This document shows positions 41,801-51,323 of a stretch of 64,000 bases of DNA, one piece after another; the first letter of the stretch is position 1, and each line of letters starts with the position of its first letter. The translations under genes and the position numbers were made by a program. The stretch spans positions 806,001 through 870,000 of the forward strand of contig NZ_CP015124.1 of NCBI RefSeq assembly GCF_001678945.1, written 5' to 3'. Source of the stretch: Phaeobacter gallaeciensis. Its GTDB lineage: Bacteria > Pseudomonadota > Alphaproteobacteria > Rhodobacterales > Rhodobacteraceae. The notes beneath the pieces were generated by a model. The model saw only the letters and a list, made by a program, of their open reading frames with translations. It was not told where the DNA came from and did not search any database.

Positions 41801-42751
41801 TCACCGTCTCCAGACGGCTTCGCGGCCGCGAACGTCGATCCTGTCGGCCAGACCGGAAAACTCACCCTTGAGGAACTTCTGAAACCGGGACACCGCGGGG
41901 CGCACCGGGCGGTCGTTGCGCCAGAGCAAACCCAGTTGCCGGTCCGGGTGCTCAAGCTTCACCGGCAGCGCTGTGACCATATTGGACGGTCGCTGCATGA
42001 ACACCACTGAATAAGGCAGCACCGTCAGCGCATCCGATCCGGACATGATGCGCAGGATCGCCGCCAGCGAGCCGCCAGTAAAACTGACGCGGAAATCGGT
42101 GATGCCTACGATCTCCAGCGCGTTTTTCAGGTCCGCATAAAGGGGACTGCCCGCCGGGGGGGCGATCCAAGGGTATTGGGCGATATCTTCCAATCGAAAC
42201 GTGGATTTACGCGCCAATGGGTGCGACGGCGCGCAGGCAATCACGTTGCGGCCACGCAGGATCGGTTCAAACGACAGCTCTTCCGGGATGTCATCGCCGC
42301 GCATCGGGCAGATCGCCAGATCGATGTTCCCCGTCTTCAGCTGTTCAGACAGCTCCGCGAAATAGCCATAGCTTTGCTGAATCGCCACATCTGGGAAAGC
42401 AGATTGGAACGACGCGATCATGTAGGAGATCACTCCATCCATGAAGATGGGCGTCCCGGCGATCCGCGCAGTGCCCGCCTTGCCCCCTGAATAAAGCTCG
42501 GCTGCGATGCGCGCCGCCTCACTTGCCTGACCGATCACCCGGCCCTGTTCGGCCAGCGACAGACACAGCTCGGTCGGCCGCAGCGGCCGGATACCCTTTT
42601 CAAATAATCGTGAACCGAGCCGCGACTCCAGCATCGCAACCGTGCGCGACAGGCTGGGCTGGGACTTGTTTAGCGCGGCCGCGCCTTCACTTAGCCCGCC
42701 CGAGTCGACGATCGCTGCCAGGATGCGCAGGTGATTGGGATCGATGTACAT
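41801..42751 (-). CDS. LysR-family transcriptional regulator
   Basis: A 316-aa protein: N-terminal winged helix (LRILAAIVDSGGLSEGAAAL, NKSQPSLSRTVAMLESRLG) and a C-terminal effector domain of periplasmic-binding fold. It is divergent from the maleylacetate reductase gene with 91 bp between starts, the usual geometry for a LysR activator of an aromatic catabolic operon. The inducer is probably a pathway intermediate (inferred). Confidence 0.9.
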   Translation of the reverse strand: MYIDPNHLRILAAIVDSGGLSEGAAALNKSQPSLSRTVAMLESRLGSRLFEKGIRPLRPTELCLSLAEQGRVIGQASEAARIAAELYSGGKAGTARIAGTPIFMDGVISYMIASFQSAFPDVAIQQSYGYFAELSEQLKTGNIDLAICPMRGDDIPEELSFEPILRGRNVIACAPSHPLARKSTFRLEDIAQYPWIAPPAGSPLYADLKNALEIVGITDFRVSFTGGSLAAILRIMSGSDALTVLPYSVVFMQRPSNMVTALPVKLEHPDRQLGLLWRNDRPVRPAVSRFQKFLKGEFSGLADRIDVRGREAVWRR

Positions 42752-42764
42752 AACATCGTGGTAT

Positions 42765-42779
42765 ATTAAATGCCGTAAT
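42765..42779. promoter_or_regulatory. T-N11-A type LysR box
   Basis: ATTA-N7-TAAT, a 15-bp dyad, lies between the divergent regulator and catabolic genes, 13 bp from the regulator start and 64 bp from the reductase start. The shape fits the LysR recognition site. Confidence 0.5.
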
Positions 42780-42842
42780 CTCGATCAACAGACCATTCAC
42801 TGAGGTTTAACGTCCGGCACAACCGGAGGAGAAAGGTCTGAA

Positions 42843-43907
42843 ATGACACAAGAGGCAGAAACCGCAACAGATGGTGTGCGCGTTGTATTCCAGGCTGGGG
42901 TGAAGGACATCCTTGTCGCAGAGACTCAGCGGCTGGGCGCGAAGAACGCCCTGGTTCTGTCCACCCCTCAGCAATCCGACGCAGCGCTGGAAATGGCCGA
43001 AACACTGGGCGAACTGGCCGCTGGCGTTTTCTGTCAGGCGGCGATGCACACCCCCGTCACCGTCACCGAAGCGGCCATGGCCCACGCCAAAGAGGTCGCA
43101 GCGGACTGCATCATCTCAATCGGCGGCGGCTCGACCATCGGGCTGGGCAAGGCAATCGCCTATCGCACAGGCCTGCCGCAGATCGTGATCCCGACCACCT
43201 ACGCCGGCAGTGAAGCGACGCCGATCCTCGGCCAGACCGAGAACGGCATCAAGACGACGCTGAGCCACCCCGAGGTGCTGCCCGAAGTCATCCTCTATGA
43301 TCCCGAGCGCGTCGCAACGCTGCCGGTTGCCATGACCGTGACCTCGGCGCTTAACGCCATGGCGCATGCAGCCGAGGCGCTTTATGCGCGCGACCGCACC
43401 GAAAAGACGGTGCATTTGGCCATCGACGGGCTGAAGGCCTTCGTCGGCGGTCTGCCCCGCGTTCTGGCCGCGCCTACGGATCTCGCAGCCCGCGCCGAGA
43501 CGCAGCGCGGCGCATGGGCCTGTGGCACGGTGCTAGGCCAGGTCGGCATGGCCCTGCATCACAAGCTGTGCCACACGCTGGGCGGCTCATTCGACCTGCC
43601 CCACGCCGAAACCCACGCAATCGTTCTGCCCCATGCCATTGCCTATAACGCCCGCGCGGCAGCGACCGAACTGCTGCCGATCTGCGATCTTCTGGGCGGC
43701 GAGAATGCCGGGCGCGCCTTGTATGATTTTGCACAAAAACTGGGGGCGCCGCTGGCACTGCGCGATCTGGGTCTGAAGGAGGAAGACCTGGACCGCGCCG
43801 CCGAACTGGCCACCACCAAACCCTACCCCAATCCGCAGCCTGTCACGCGCGACGATATCCGCGCGCTGTTGCAGGCGGCCTGGGCGGGAACACCACCCGC
43901 CCACTGA
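42843..43907 (+). CDS. Maleylacetate reductase
   Basis: A 354-aa member of the iron-containing alcohol dehydrogenase family: SIGGGSTIGLGKAIAYRTG (NAD(P)H binding), PTTYAGSEATPILG, LNAMAHAAEALY, HHKLCHTLGGSFDLPHAETH. It reduces maleylacetate to 3-oxoadipate after hydroxyquinol ring opening. It is the first gene of the plus-strand operon; the pairing with a hydroxyquinol dioxygenase downstream supports the specific function. Confidence 0.9.
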   Translation: MTQEAETATDGVRVVFQAGVKDILVAETQRLGAKNALVLSTPQQSDAALEMAETLGELAAGVFCQAAMHTPVTVTEAAMAHAKEVAADCIISIGGGSTIGLGKAIAYRTGLPQIVIPTTYAGSEATPILGQTENGIKTTLSHPEVLPEVILYDPERVATLPVAMTVTSALNAMAHAAEALYARDRTEKTVHLAIDGLKAFVGGLPRVLAAPTDLAARAETQRGAWACGTVLGQVGMALHHKLCHTLGGSFDLPHAETHAIVLPHAIAYNARAAATELLPICDLLGGENAGRALYDFAQKLGAPLALRDLGLKEEDLDRAAELATTKPYPNPQPVTRDDIRALLQAAWAGTPPAH

Positions 43908-43951
43908 ACCGGGGCTTCGCGAACACTTTTGATGACGTCAGGGAGGACATC

Positions 43952-45226
43952 ATGATTACACGCCGTAAACTGCTCAAATCCACCGCCGCCACCGGCCTCA
44001 CGCTTGCTGCCGGGGGGCTGGCGGCACCAGCTCTGGCCCGGGATGCCAAGATCCGGCTGGGCTATGTCAGCCCGCAATCCGGCCCGCTGGCCGCATTTTC
44101 GGACGCCGACCGGTTCATCATCGAGGGTTTTCTAGCCTCGGATGCAGGCAGCAACTTCGAAGTGATCGTCAAGGACAGCCAGTCCAACCCCAACCGCGCT
44201 GCAGAGGTCGCCAAGGAACTGATCATCGACGACGAGATCGACATGATGCTCGTCGCCTCTACCCCCGAGACGACCAATCCGGTCGCCACCACCTGCGAGG
44301 CCGAGGAAATCCCGGTGATCTCCACCGTGGCCCCGTGGCAACCCTATTTCATCGGTCAGCAAGGCAACCCGGGCGATCCCGGCAGTTGGCGGCCGTTTGA
44401 TTTCAGCTTCCATTTCTTCTGGGGACTGGAAGACGTGATTTCCACCTTCACGGCAATGTGGAACCAGCTCGACACCAATAAATCGGTTGGCGCGATCTTC
44501 CCCAACGATGGCGATGGCAACGCCTGGGGCGATCCCAACGTGGGCTTCCCGCCAGTGCTGGACGCCCAAGGGTATAAGCTGACCGACACCGGCCGCTACC
44601 AGAACCTCACCGATGACTTCAGCGCCCAGATCAATGCCTTCAAGGCGGCAAATGCTGAAATCGTCACCGGCGTGCCGATCCCGCCGGATTTCACCACCTT
44701 CTGGACACAGGCCAAACAGCAGGGCTTCACCCCCAAGGCCGCAAGCATCGGCAAGGCCATCCTATTCCCGCAGGCGGTCGAGGCTCTGGGCGATCAGGGG
44801 CACAACCTGTCCTCCGAGGTCTGGTGGTCACCGAACCATCCGTTCTCTTCCTCCCTGACCGGGCAATCCGCTGCCGATCTGGCCGCAGGCTATAGCCAGG
44901 CGACGGGCAAGCAGTGGACCCAGCCCATCGGTTTCGTGCACGCGCTGTTCGAAATGGCGGCCAGTGTCATGGGTCGCGTCGAAGACAGCCGCGACCCGGA
45001 TGAAGTTGCAGCCGCGATCGCCGCAACGCAGCTGGATTCGATGGTCGGACGCATCGCATTCGACGGCAAGGGCCTGCCGCCGTTCGCCGCCGCGAATGTC
45101 GCCAAAACCCCGCTTGTGGGCGGTCAGTGGCGGCTTCAGGACGATGGCAGCTATGATCTCGTGGTGGTGGACAACTCCGATCACCCGGAGATCCCGACCG
45201 GCGGCAAGATGGAAGAGATTTCCTGA
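43952..45226 (+). CDS. Branched-chain-amino-acid-type ABC transporter substrate-binding protein
   Basis: A 424-aa periplasmic receptor with a twin-arginine-like signal: TRRKLLKSTAATGLTLAAGG, cleavage near APALA. The mature part reads KIRLGYVSPQSGPLAAFSDA, the usual Leu/Ile/Val-binding (Peripla_BP_6) start. With genes for aromatic ring cleavage around it, the ligand is probably an aromatic acid or phenolic compound rather than an amino acid (inferred). AGGGAGG precedes the ATG. Confidence 0.9.
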   Translation: MITRRKLLKSTAATGLTLAAGGLAAPALARDAKIRLGYVSPQSGPLAAFSDADRFIIEGFLASDAGSNFEVIVKDSQSNPNRAAEVAKELIIDDEIDMMLVASTPETTNPVATTCEAEEIPVISTVAPWQPYFIGQQGNPGDPGSWRPFDFSFHFFWGLEDVISTFTAMWNQLDTNKSVGAIFPNDGDGNAWGDPNVGFPPVLDAQGYKLTDTGRYQNLTDDFSAQINAFKAANAEIVTGVPIPPDFTTFWTQAKQQGFTPKAASIGKAILFPQAVEALGDQGHNLSSEVWWSPNHPFSSSLTGQSAADLAAGYSQATGKQWTQPIGFVHALFEMAASVMGRVEDSRDPDEVAAAIAATQLDSMVGRIAFDGKGLPPFAAANVAKTPLVGGQWRLQDDGSYDLVVVDNSDHPEIPTGGKMEEIS

Positions 45227-45241
45227 TCCCATCCTGCCCTT

Positions 45242-45268
45242 GCGGGTCCTGCTGCACGTAGGACCCGC
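45242..45268 (+). terminator. Intercistronic stem-loop after the binding-protein gene
   Basis: A perfect 9-bp stem, GCGGGTCCT and AGGACCCGC, with a 9-base loop and no T-run. Such a hairpin often protects the binding-protein mRNA and lowers expression of the downstream ATPase genes. Confidence 0.6.
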
Positions 45269-45321
45269 GCCCTCCCCCGGCCTTTTCACACCCCGTCCTG
45301 CGGACTGGCAAAGGACCTTTC

Positions 45322-46041
45322 ATGTCGATCCTCTCTCTCCAATCGGTTTCAAAAAGCTTTGGCGCCCTGACCGTGACCGACGATGTCACCTTCGAGGTGC
45401 CACAGGGCCAGGCGCTGGGTATCATCGGCCCCAATGGCGCCGGGAAATCGACGCTGTTCAACCTGATCACCGGCAACCTGACCGCCAATTCTGGCACCAT
45501 CAATTTCGAAGGGCGCGACGTCACCCGCACCTCGGCAATGGACCGCTGCATGGCGGGAATCGGGCGTTCCTTCCAGATCCCGCAGCCGTTCGAAAAACTG
45601 ACCGTCTACGAAAACCTTCTGGTCGCCGCCACCCATGGCCGCCGCCTGGGTGAGGCCGCCGTGCGGGACGATTGCGCCGATATCCTGGAACGCACGGAGA
45701 TGATCCGGCGTGCCAACACCCCGGCCGGACAGTTGTCGCTGCTGGAGCGCAAGCGTCTGGAACTGGCCCGCGCCATGGCGACCCAGCCCAAACTGTTGCT
45801 GCTGGACGAAATCGCAGGCGGCCTGACCGAGGCCGAGTGCCAGTCGCTGATCGGTACCATCCGGGACATCCACGCGCAGGGCGTGACGATCATCTGGATC
45901 GAGCATGTCCTGCACGCGCTCACCTCGGTGGTGGAGCGCCTGCTGGTGCTCGATTTCGGCAAGGTCATCGGTCTGGGTGACCCCGACGCCATCATGGCCA
46001 GCCGCGAAGTGCAGCAAATCTATCTGGGGATCGAAGTCTGA
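45322..46041 (+). CDS. LivG-type ABC transporter ATPase
   Basis: A 239-aa ATPase: Walker A GPNGAGKST, signature region QLSLLERKRLELARAMA (a LivG-type non-canonical signature), Walker B LLLLDEIAGGLTEAE and H-loop IEHVLH. It energises the importer together with the LivF-type subunit, whose ATG overlaps its stop. Confidence 0.92.
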   Translation: MSILSLQSVSKSFGALTVTDDVTFEVPQGQALGIIGPNGAGKSTLFNLITGNLTANSGTINFEGRDVTRTSAMDRCMAGIGRSFQIPQPFEKLTVYENLLVAATHGRRLGEAAVRDDCADILERTEMIRRANTPAGQLSLLERKRLELARAMATQPKLLLLDEIAGGLTEAECQSLIGTIRDIHAQGVTIIWIEHVLHALTSVVERLLVLDFGKVIGLGDPDAIMASREVQQIYLGIEV

Positions 46042-46748
46042 TGTCATTGCTGGAAACCCATAACCTGACCGCCCACTACGGTGATTTTCAAGCCCTGTTC
46101 GGGGTGGATATCACCCTTGAAGAGGCGGAAACCGTGGCCATCATCGGCGCCAATGGCGCGGGCAAGACGACACTGATGCGCTCGATTGCCGGGGTGCTGC
46201 GCAATGCGGCCGAGGCGGTCACCTACGATGGCCGCCCCGTTGGCGCGCAGCCCGCTGATGAAATCATGGCGCAGGGCGTCGCCATGGTGCCCGAGGGGCG
46301 CAAGCTGTTCCCCTCTCTCTCGGTCGAGGAGAACCTCCTGATCGGGACCTACGGGCGCAAGAAAAGCGGCCACTGGACGCTAAACACCGTCTACGATCTG
46401 TTCCCCATCCTGCGGGAGCGCCGCAACAGCCCCGGCACGGCCCTGTCGGGCGGGCAACAGCAGATGGTCGCCATCGGCCGCGCCCTGATGAGCAACCCGC
46501 GGGTTCTCTTGTGTGATGAGATCAGCCTTGGCCTTGCCCCGGTGGTGATCAAGGACATCTACGCCGCCGTCCCGGCGATCAAGGCGGCGGGCGCCTCGCT
46601 GGTGGTGGTGGAACAGGACATCGCCCAGGCCATGGCCGTCGCCGACCGCGTCTACTGCATGATGGAAGGTCGCATCACCCTGTCCGGCACCCCCGAGAGC
46701 CTCAGCCGCGAGGCCATCCACGACGCCTATTTCGGAGCAGCCGCATGA
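46041..46748 (+). CDS. LivF-type ABC transporter ATPase
   Basis: A 235-aa ATPase: Walker A GANGAGKTT, ALSGGQQQMVAIGRALM signature, Walker B VLLCDEISLGLAP, and VVEQDI at the switch. It begins at the A of the previous stop codon and overlaps the following permease gene by 4 bp. Confidence 0.92.
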   Translation: MSLLETHNLTAHYGDFQALFGVDITLEEAETVAIIGANGAGKTTLMRSIAGVLRNAAEAVTYDGRPVGAQPADEIMAQGVAMVPEGRKLFPSLSVEENLLIGTYGRKKSGHWTLNTVYDLFPILRERRNSPGTALSGGQQQMVAIGRALMSNPRVLLCDEISLGLAPVVIKDIYAAVPAIKAAGASLVVVEQDIAQAMAVADRVYCMMEGRITLSGTPESLSREAIHDAYFGAAA

Positions 46749-47608
46749 TCTGGATCGACACGATAATCCAAGGCATCCTTCTGGGTGGCCTTTATGCCCT
46801 TTTTGCCGCCGGGCTGAGCCTGGTGTTCGGCATCATGCGGCTGGTGAACCTCGCGCATGGCGATCTGATCGTGATGGGCGCCTACCTGATCCTGTTGCTG
46901 GTGACGCTGCTCGGGATCTCTCCCTTTCTCGCGCTGCTCATTGCCATGCCGGTGATGTTCCTCCTTGGCTGGGCCTTGCAGAAGTTCCTGCTGAACCGGA
47001 CGCTGGGCGATGACATCCTGCCGCCGCTGCTGATCACCTTTGGTCTATCGATTGCGCTGCAAAACGCGCTCTTGGAAGTCTTCTCCGCCGACAGCCAGCG
47101 CCTGCCGCCCAACGCGCTGACCACGGCATCGGTGCAGATGGGGCCGATCTCGCTTGGCGTGATGCCGCTGCTGACCTTTGCCTCTGCCGTTCTGGTCATC
47201 GTCGGGCTGAACCAGTTGTTCTACCGGACCGAACTGGGGCGCGCCTTCCGCGCCACCTCGGATGATCCGACCACGGCCAGCCTGATGGGGATCAAGCCCG
47301 CAAACATCTTTGCGACCGCGACCGGGATCGCATTGATCATCGTCACCATCGCCGCCCTTTACCTGGGCCTGCGCGCCAACTTCGACCCCAACATCGGACC
47401 GGCCCGGCTGATCTATGCCTTCGAGGCGGTGATCATCGGCGGGCTTGGCTCTCTCTGGGGCACGCTGGCGGGCGGCATCATCATCGGTGTGGCGCAGACC
47501 CTCGGGGCCGCGATCACCCCGGAATGGCAAATCCTGGCCGGGCATGTCGCCTTCCTTCTGGTGCTGCTGATCAAACCGCGGGGACTGTTCCCCCGGGCAC
47601 ACGACTAA
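46745..47608 (+). CDS. LivH-type ABC transporter permease
   Basis: A 287-aa membrane protein with about eight hydrophobic helices, GLYALFAAGLSLVFGIMRLVNLAHG at the N-terminus (the family hallmark) and FEAVIIGGLGSLWGTLAGG near the C-terminus. Pore subunit of the Liv-type importer. Confidence 0.92.
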   Translation: MIWIDTIIQGILLGGLYALFAAGLSLVFGIMRLVNLAHGDLIVMGAYLILLLVTLLGISPFLALLIAMPVMFLLGWALQKFLLNRTLGDDILPPLLITFGLSIALQNALLEVFSADSQRLPPNALTTASVQMGPISLGVMPLLTFASAVLVIVGLNQLFYRTELGRAFRATSDDPTTASLMGIKPANIFATATGIALIIVTIAALYLGLRANFDPNIGPARLIYAFEAVIIGGLGSLWGTLAGGIIIGVAQTLGAAITPEWQILAGHVAFLLVLLIKPRGLFPRAHD

Positions 47609-47619
47609 AGGGGGCAGAC

Positions 47620-48675
47620 ATGACATATACTGTATCCACCCGAACCCCAGTCTCGCGCATCGCGGCAATCCTTGGCCTTGGCGGCACGCTGATCTTGGCG
47701 GCCCTGCCCTTCTTTGCCGGGCGCGGAACCATTCAGGACATGTTTTTCATCCTGACGATGCTGGTGCTGGCGCAGTTCTGGAACCTTCTGGCGGGCTATG
47801 GCGGTCTCGTCAGCATCGGTCAGCAGGCATTCGTCGGCATGGGCGCCTATGCGCTGTTTGGCGGCGTGATCCTTTGGGGGCTTGATCCGGTCTCGGCCAT
47901 CCTCTTGGGCGGCATCGCGGCGCTGGTGATTGCGGTGCCCACCGCGTTCTTCGCCTTCCGCCTGAACGGCGCCTATTTCGCCATTGGGACATGGGTCATC
48001 GCCGAGGTTGTCCGCCTCAGCGTCGCCCAGTGGAAGACGCTTGGCGGCGGCACCGGCACCTCACTGCCGCGCAGCGCCACCCGCGACATGTGGCTGGTCG
48101 AGATGATCGAAGAGGTGCTGGACGTGCGCTCCGCTGCGGCGCGCGATATCCTTGCCTATTGGCTGGCGCTGGTGCTGGCGCTGGCGACGATCGGCGGCAT
48201 CTACTGGCTGCTGCGCAGCAAGAACGGGCTGGCCCTCGCTGCGGTACGTGACAACACCGAAGCGGCCAAATCCGTTGGCGTCGACGCCGGACGCATGAAG
48301 CTGGTGGTGTTCCTGACCTCGGCCTTTGGCACCGGCCTCACCGGGGCGCTGATCTACCTGCAAAAAGCCCGGATTTCGCCCGACGCCGCCTTCAGCGTCA
48401 CCGACTGGACCGCCTATGTGCTGTTCATCGTGGTGATCGGCGGCATCGGCACCATCGAAGGTCCGATCCTAGGCGTACTCATTTTCTTTGCGCTGCAATC
48501 CCTGCTGGCCGATTTCGGCAGCTGGTACCTGCTGACGCTGGGCCTTCTGGCCATTGCCATCATGCTGATCGCCCCGCGTGGGCTCTGGGGACTGATCTCC
48601 GAGCGCACAGGGCTGCACCTTTTCCCAATTCGCCGAACCCTGCGGGGCGGCAAACTATCACCATCGGAGGAATAA
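47620..48675 (+). CDS. LivM-type ABC transporter permease
   Basis: A 351-aa second permease: FWNLLAGYGGLVSIGQQAFVGMGAYA and VIGGIGTIEGPILGVLIFFAL are LivM motifs. The start at 47620 has AAGGGGG upstream; the longer frame (from 47524) overlaps livH. It is followed three bases later by the hydroxylase gene, so transport and catabolism share one transcript. Confidence 0.92.
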   Translation: MTYTVSTRTPVSRIAAILGLGGTLILAALPFFAGRGTIQDMFFILTMLVLAQFWNLLAGYGGLVSIGQQAFVGMGAYALFGGVILWGLDPVSAILLGGIAALVIAVPTAFFAFRLNGAYFAIGTWVIAEVVRLSVAQWKTLGGGTGTSLPRSATRDMWLVEMIEEVLDVRSAAARDILAYWLALVLALATIGGIYWLLRSKNGLALAAVRDNTEAAKSVGVDAGRMKLVVFLTSAFGTGLTGALIYLQKARISPDAAFSVTDWTAYVLFIVVIGGIGTIEGPILGVLIFFALQSLLADFGSWYLLTLGLLAIAIMLIAPRGLWGLISERTGLHLFPIRRTLRGGKLSPSEE

Positions 48676-48677
48676 AC

Positions 48678-50432
48678 ATGGCTGACATCACCACAGAGGT
48701 TCTGATCATCGGCACCGGGCCTGCAGGGTCGGTCGCGGCGGCACTGTTGTCGAGCTATGGCATCGAGAATGTCGCGATCAACCGCTATCACTGGCTAGCC
48801 AATACCCCGCGCGCCCATATCACCAACCAGCGCACGATGGAGGTCCTGCGCGATCTGGGCAAAGAGGTCGAAGACGAGGTCTACCTCAACGCGATGGACC
48901 AGAGCATCATGGGCGAGAACGTCTTTTGCGAAAGCCTCGCCGGTGAGGAAATCGGCCGGATGAAATCCTGGGGCACCCATCCCCTGTCCAAGGCCGAGCA
49001 CATGCTCTCCTCGCCGACCTTCATGAACGATCTGCCGCAGACCTTTATGGAGCCGATCCTCTTCAAGACTGCCTGCAAACGCGGCACCCGGGCGCGGATG
49101 AGCACCGAGTACAAAAGCCACGTGCAGGACGCTGAAGGTGTCACCACCACCTGCTATGACCGGATGACCGGGCAAGAGCTGACGATCCGATCGAAATATC
49201 TGATCGGCGCCGATGGTGGCAATTCGCTGGTGGCCGAGAATGAAAACCTGCCCTTCGAAGGCCAGATGGGCGTCGGCGGCTCGATGAACATCGTGTTCCG
49301 GGCGGATCTGTCGAAATACGTCGCCCATCGTCCTTCGGTCCTTTACTGGGTGATGCAGCCCGGCGCGGATGTCGGCGGCATCGGCATGGGACTGGTGCGC
49401 TGTGTGCGTCCTTGGAACGAATGGCTGATCGTCTGGGGCTATGACATCAACGAGCCCGCCCCCAACGTGGATGAGGCCATGGCGACGGATGTGGCCCGGC
49501 AGTTGGTGGGCGATCCCGAGCTTGAGATCGAATTGCTCAGTGCCAACACCTGGACGGTGAACGACACCTACGCCACCCGGATGTCGCGCGGACGTGTCTT
49601 CATCATGGGCGACGCCGCCCACCGCCACCCGCCGTCGAACGGTCTGGGCTCCAACACCTCGATCCAGGATGCCTTCAACCTGGCGTGGAAACTTGCCGCG
49701 GTGGTCAAAGGTCAGGCCGGGGAACGGCTGTTGGAAACCTATTCCGAAGAGCGCGCCCCGGTCGCCAAGCAGATCGTCACCCGCGCCAACCAGTCCATCG
49801 GCGAATTCGGTCCCATCTTCGAGGCCCTTGGCATGACCGGCGGCACCGACATTACCAAGATCAAAGCCAACATGGACGCCCGCTGTGACTCCACCCCCGA
49901 AGCCGAGGCCCAGCGCGAGGCGCTGAACAAGGCCATCGCCTTCAAGAAGTACGAGTTCGATGCCCATGGTGTCGAGATGAACCAACGTTACCGGTCAGAT
50001 GCGACCGTGACCGATGGTCAGATCGAGCCGGATTTCAAACTGGATGCCGACCTGCACTACCAGCCGACCACGTGGCCCGGGGCACGCATTCCCCATGCCT
50101 GGTTGTTCGACGCGGCAGGTCAGAAGCATTCCACCCTTGATCTGGCGGGCGGCGGTGCCTTCACCATCTTTACCGGCCTTGGCGGCGAAGCCTGGGTCGA
50201 AGCGGCCAGCAAGATCGCCAAGGAGTTCGGCATCACGCTCAACGCCCATGTCATCGGCCCGCGTCAGGAATACATGGATTACACCGGCGACTGGGCCCGC
50301 GCCCGCGAGGTCGGCGATAGCGGCTGCATCATCACCCGCCCCGACCAGCATGTCTGCTGGCGTCACGATGGCGCGCCCGACAACGCCGAAGCCGAGCTGA
50401 CCCGCGTCTTCAAAACCATTCTGGCCCGATAG
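48678..50432 (+). CDS. FAD-dependent phenol-type hydroxylase (TfdB/resorcinol hydroxylase-like)
   Basis: A 584-aa single-component flavin hydroxylase: the Rossmann motif EVLIIGTGPAGSVAAALLS, the second FAD motif GRVFIMGDAAHRHPPSNGLG, and a C-terminal thioredoxin-like extension (about 470-584) as in phenol hydroxylases. With a hydroxyquinol dioxygenase next to it, hydroxylation of resorcinol or a similar phenol to hydroxyquinol is likely; the exact substrate is inferred. GGAGGAA precedes the ATG. Confidence 0.87.
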   Translation: MADITTEVLIIGTGPAGSVAAALLSSYGIENVAINRYHWLANTPRAHITNQRTMEVLRDLGKEVEDEVYLNAMDQSIMGENVFCESLAGEEIGRMKSWGTHPLSKAEHMLSSPTFMNDLPQTFMEPILFKTACKRGTRARMSTEYKSHVQDAEGVTTTCYDRMTGQELTIRSKYLIGADGGNSLVAENENLPFEGQMGVGGSMNIVFRADLSKYVAHRPSVLYWVMQPGADVGGIGMGLVRCVRPWNEWLIVWGYDINEPAPNVDEAMATDVARQLVGDPELEIELLSANTWTVNDTYATRMSRGRVFIMGDAAHRHPPSNGLGSNTSIQDAFNLAWKLAAVVKGQAGERLLETYSEERAPVAKQIVTRANQSIGEFGPIFEALGMTGGTDITKIKANMDARCDSTPEAEAQREALNKAIAFKKYEFDAHGVEMNQRYRSDATVTDGQIEPDFKLDADLHYQPTTWPGARIPHAWLFDAAGQKHSTLDLAGGGAFTIFTGLGGEAWVEAASKIAKEFGITLNAHVIGPRQEYMDYTGDWARAREVGDSGCIITRPDQHVCWRHDGAPDNAEAELTRVFKTILAR

Positions 50433-50441
50433 GAGGCGACA

Positions 50442-51323
50442 ATGAGCGATCAGGAACAAGGGTATTTCACCGAAGAAAACTCGGCAGAGGTTGTCATCAG
50501 CCGCAATGCCAACGCCAAGAATGAACGCCTCGCCGAGGTCATGGCGGTGGTGACAAAGCATCTGCATGCCGCCGTGAAGGAGATCGAGCCAACGCAGGAG
50601 GAATGGTTCGAGGCGATCCAGTTTCTGACCAAGGTGGGCCACGCCTGCAACGACTGGCGCCAGGAGTTCATCCTGCTGTCTGACAGTCTGGGCGTCTCCA
50701 TGCTGGTCGATGCGATCAACAACCGCAAACCCTCCGGCGCCTCGGAATCCACCGTCCTCGGCCCCTTCCACGTCGAGGATGCGCCCGAACTGCCCATGGG
50801 CGCGGATATCTGCCTGGATCAGAAGGGGGAGCCGATGCTGGTCAGGGGCCGCATCACCGGCACCGATGGCCAACCCATCGCCAATGCCAAGATCGACGTC
50901 TGGCAGGCCAATGACGAAGGTTTCTACGACGTGCAGCAAAAGGGCCTTCAGCCCGATTTCAACCTGCGCGGCGTCTTCCGCACCGGGGCCGATGGCACCT
51001 ATCATTTCAAAGGGGTGAAACCGAAATACTATCCGATCCCCGATGATGGCCCGGTGGGGCAGATGCTGACGCAGCTGGGGCGTCACCCCTACCGGCCCGC
51101 GCATCTGCACTACATCCTTGAGGCAGACGGCTTTGACACACTGATCACCCATATTTTTGACCCGGATGATCCCTATATCCACTCCGACGCGGTCTTTGGC
51201 GTGAAGGAAAGCCTGCTAGCCAAGTTCGATCTGATCGAAGATCCCGCCCGGATCAGCGCAGCCGGGTTCGACCGCCCCTATTACGAGGTCGTGCACGACT
51301 TCGTCCTGGCGCCGAAATCATGA
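50442..51323 (+). CDS. Hydroxyquinol 1,2-dioxygenase (intradiol)
   Basis: A 293-aa intradiol dioxygenase with the N-terminal helical dimerisation domain and ferric site residues Tyr in KYYPIPDDGP and the histidines in RPAHLHYILEADGF; FHVEDAPELPMGADI and RTGADGTYHFKG are typical of hydroxyquinol enzymes. It opens hydroxyquinol to maleylacetate, the substrate of the reductase in the same operon. The stop overlaps the next start by 4 bp. Confidence 0.91.
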   Translation: MSDQEQGYFTEENSAEVVISRNANAKNERLAEVMAVVTKHLHAAVKEIEPTQEEWFEAIQFLTKVGHACNDWRQEFILLSDSLGVSMLVDAINNRKPSGASESTVLGPFHVEDAPELPMGADICLDQKGEPMLVRGRITGTDGQPIANAKIDVWQANDEGFYDVQQKGLQPDFNLRGVFRTGADGTYHFKGVKPKYYPIPDDGPVGQMLTQLGRHPYRPAHLHYILEADGFDTLITHIFDPDDPYIHSDAVFGVKESLLAKFDLIEDPARISAAGFDRPYYEVVHDFVLAPKS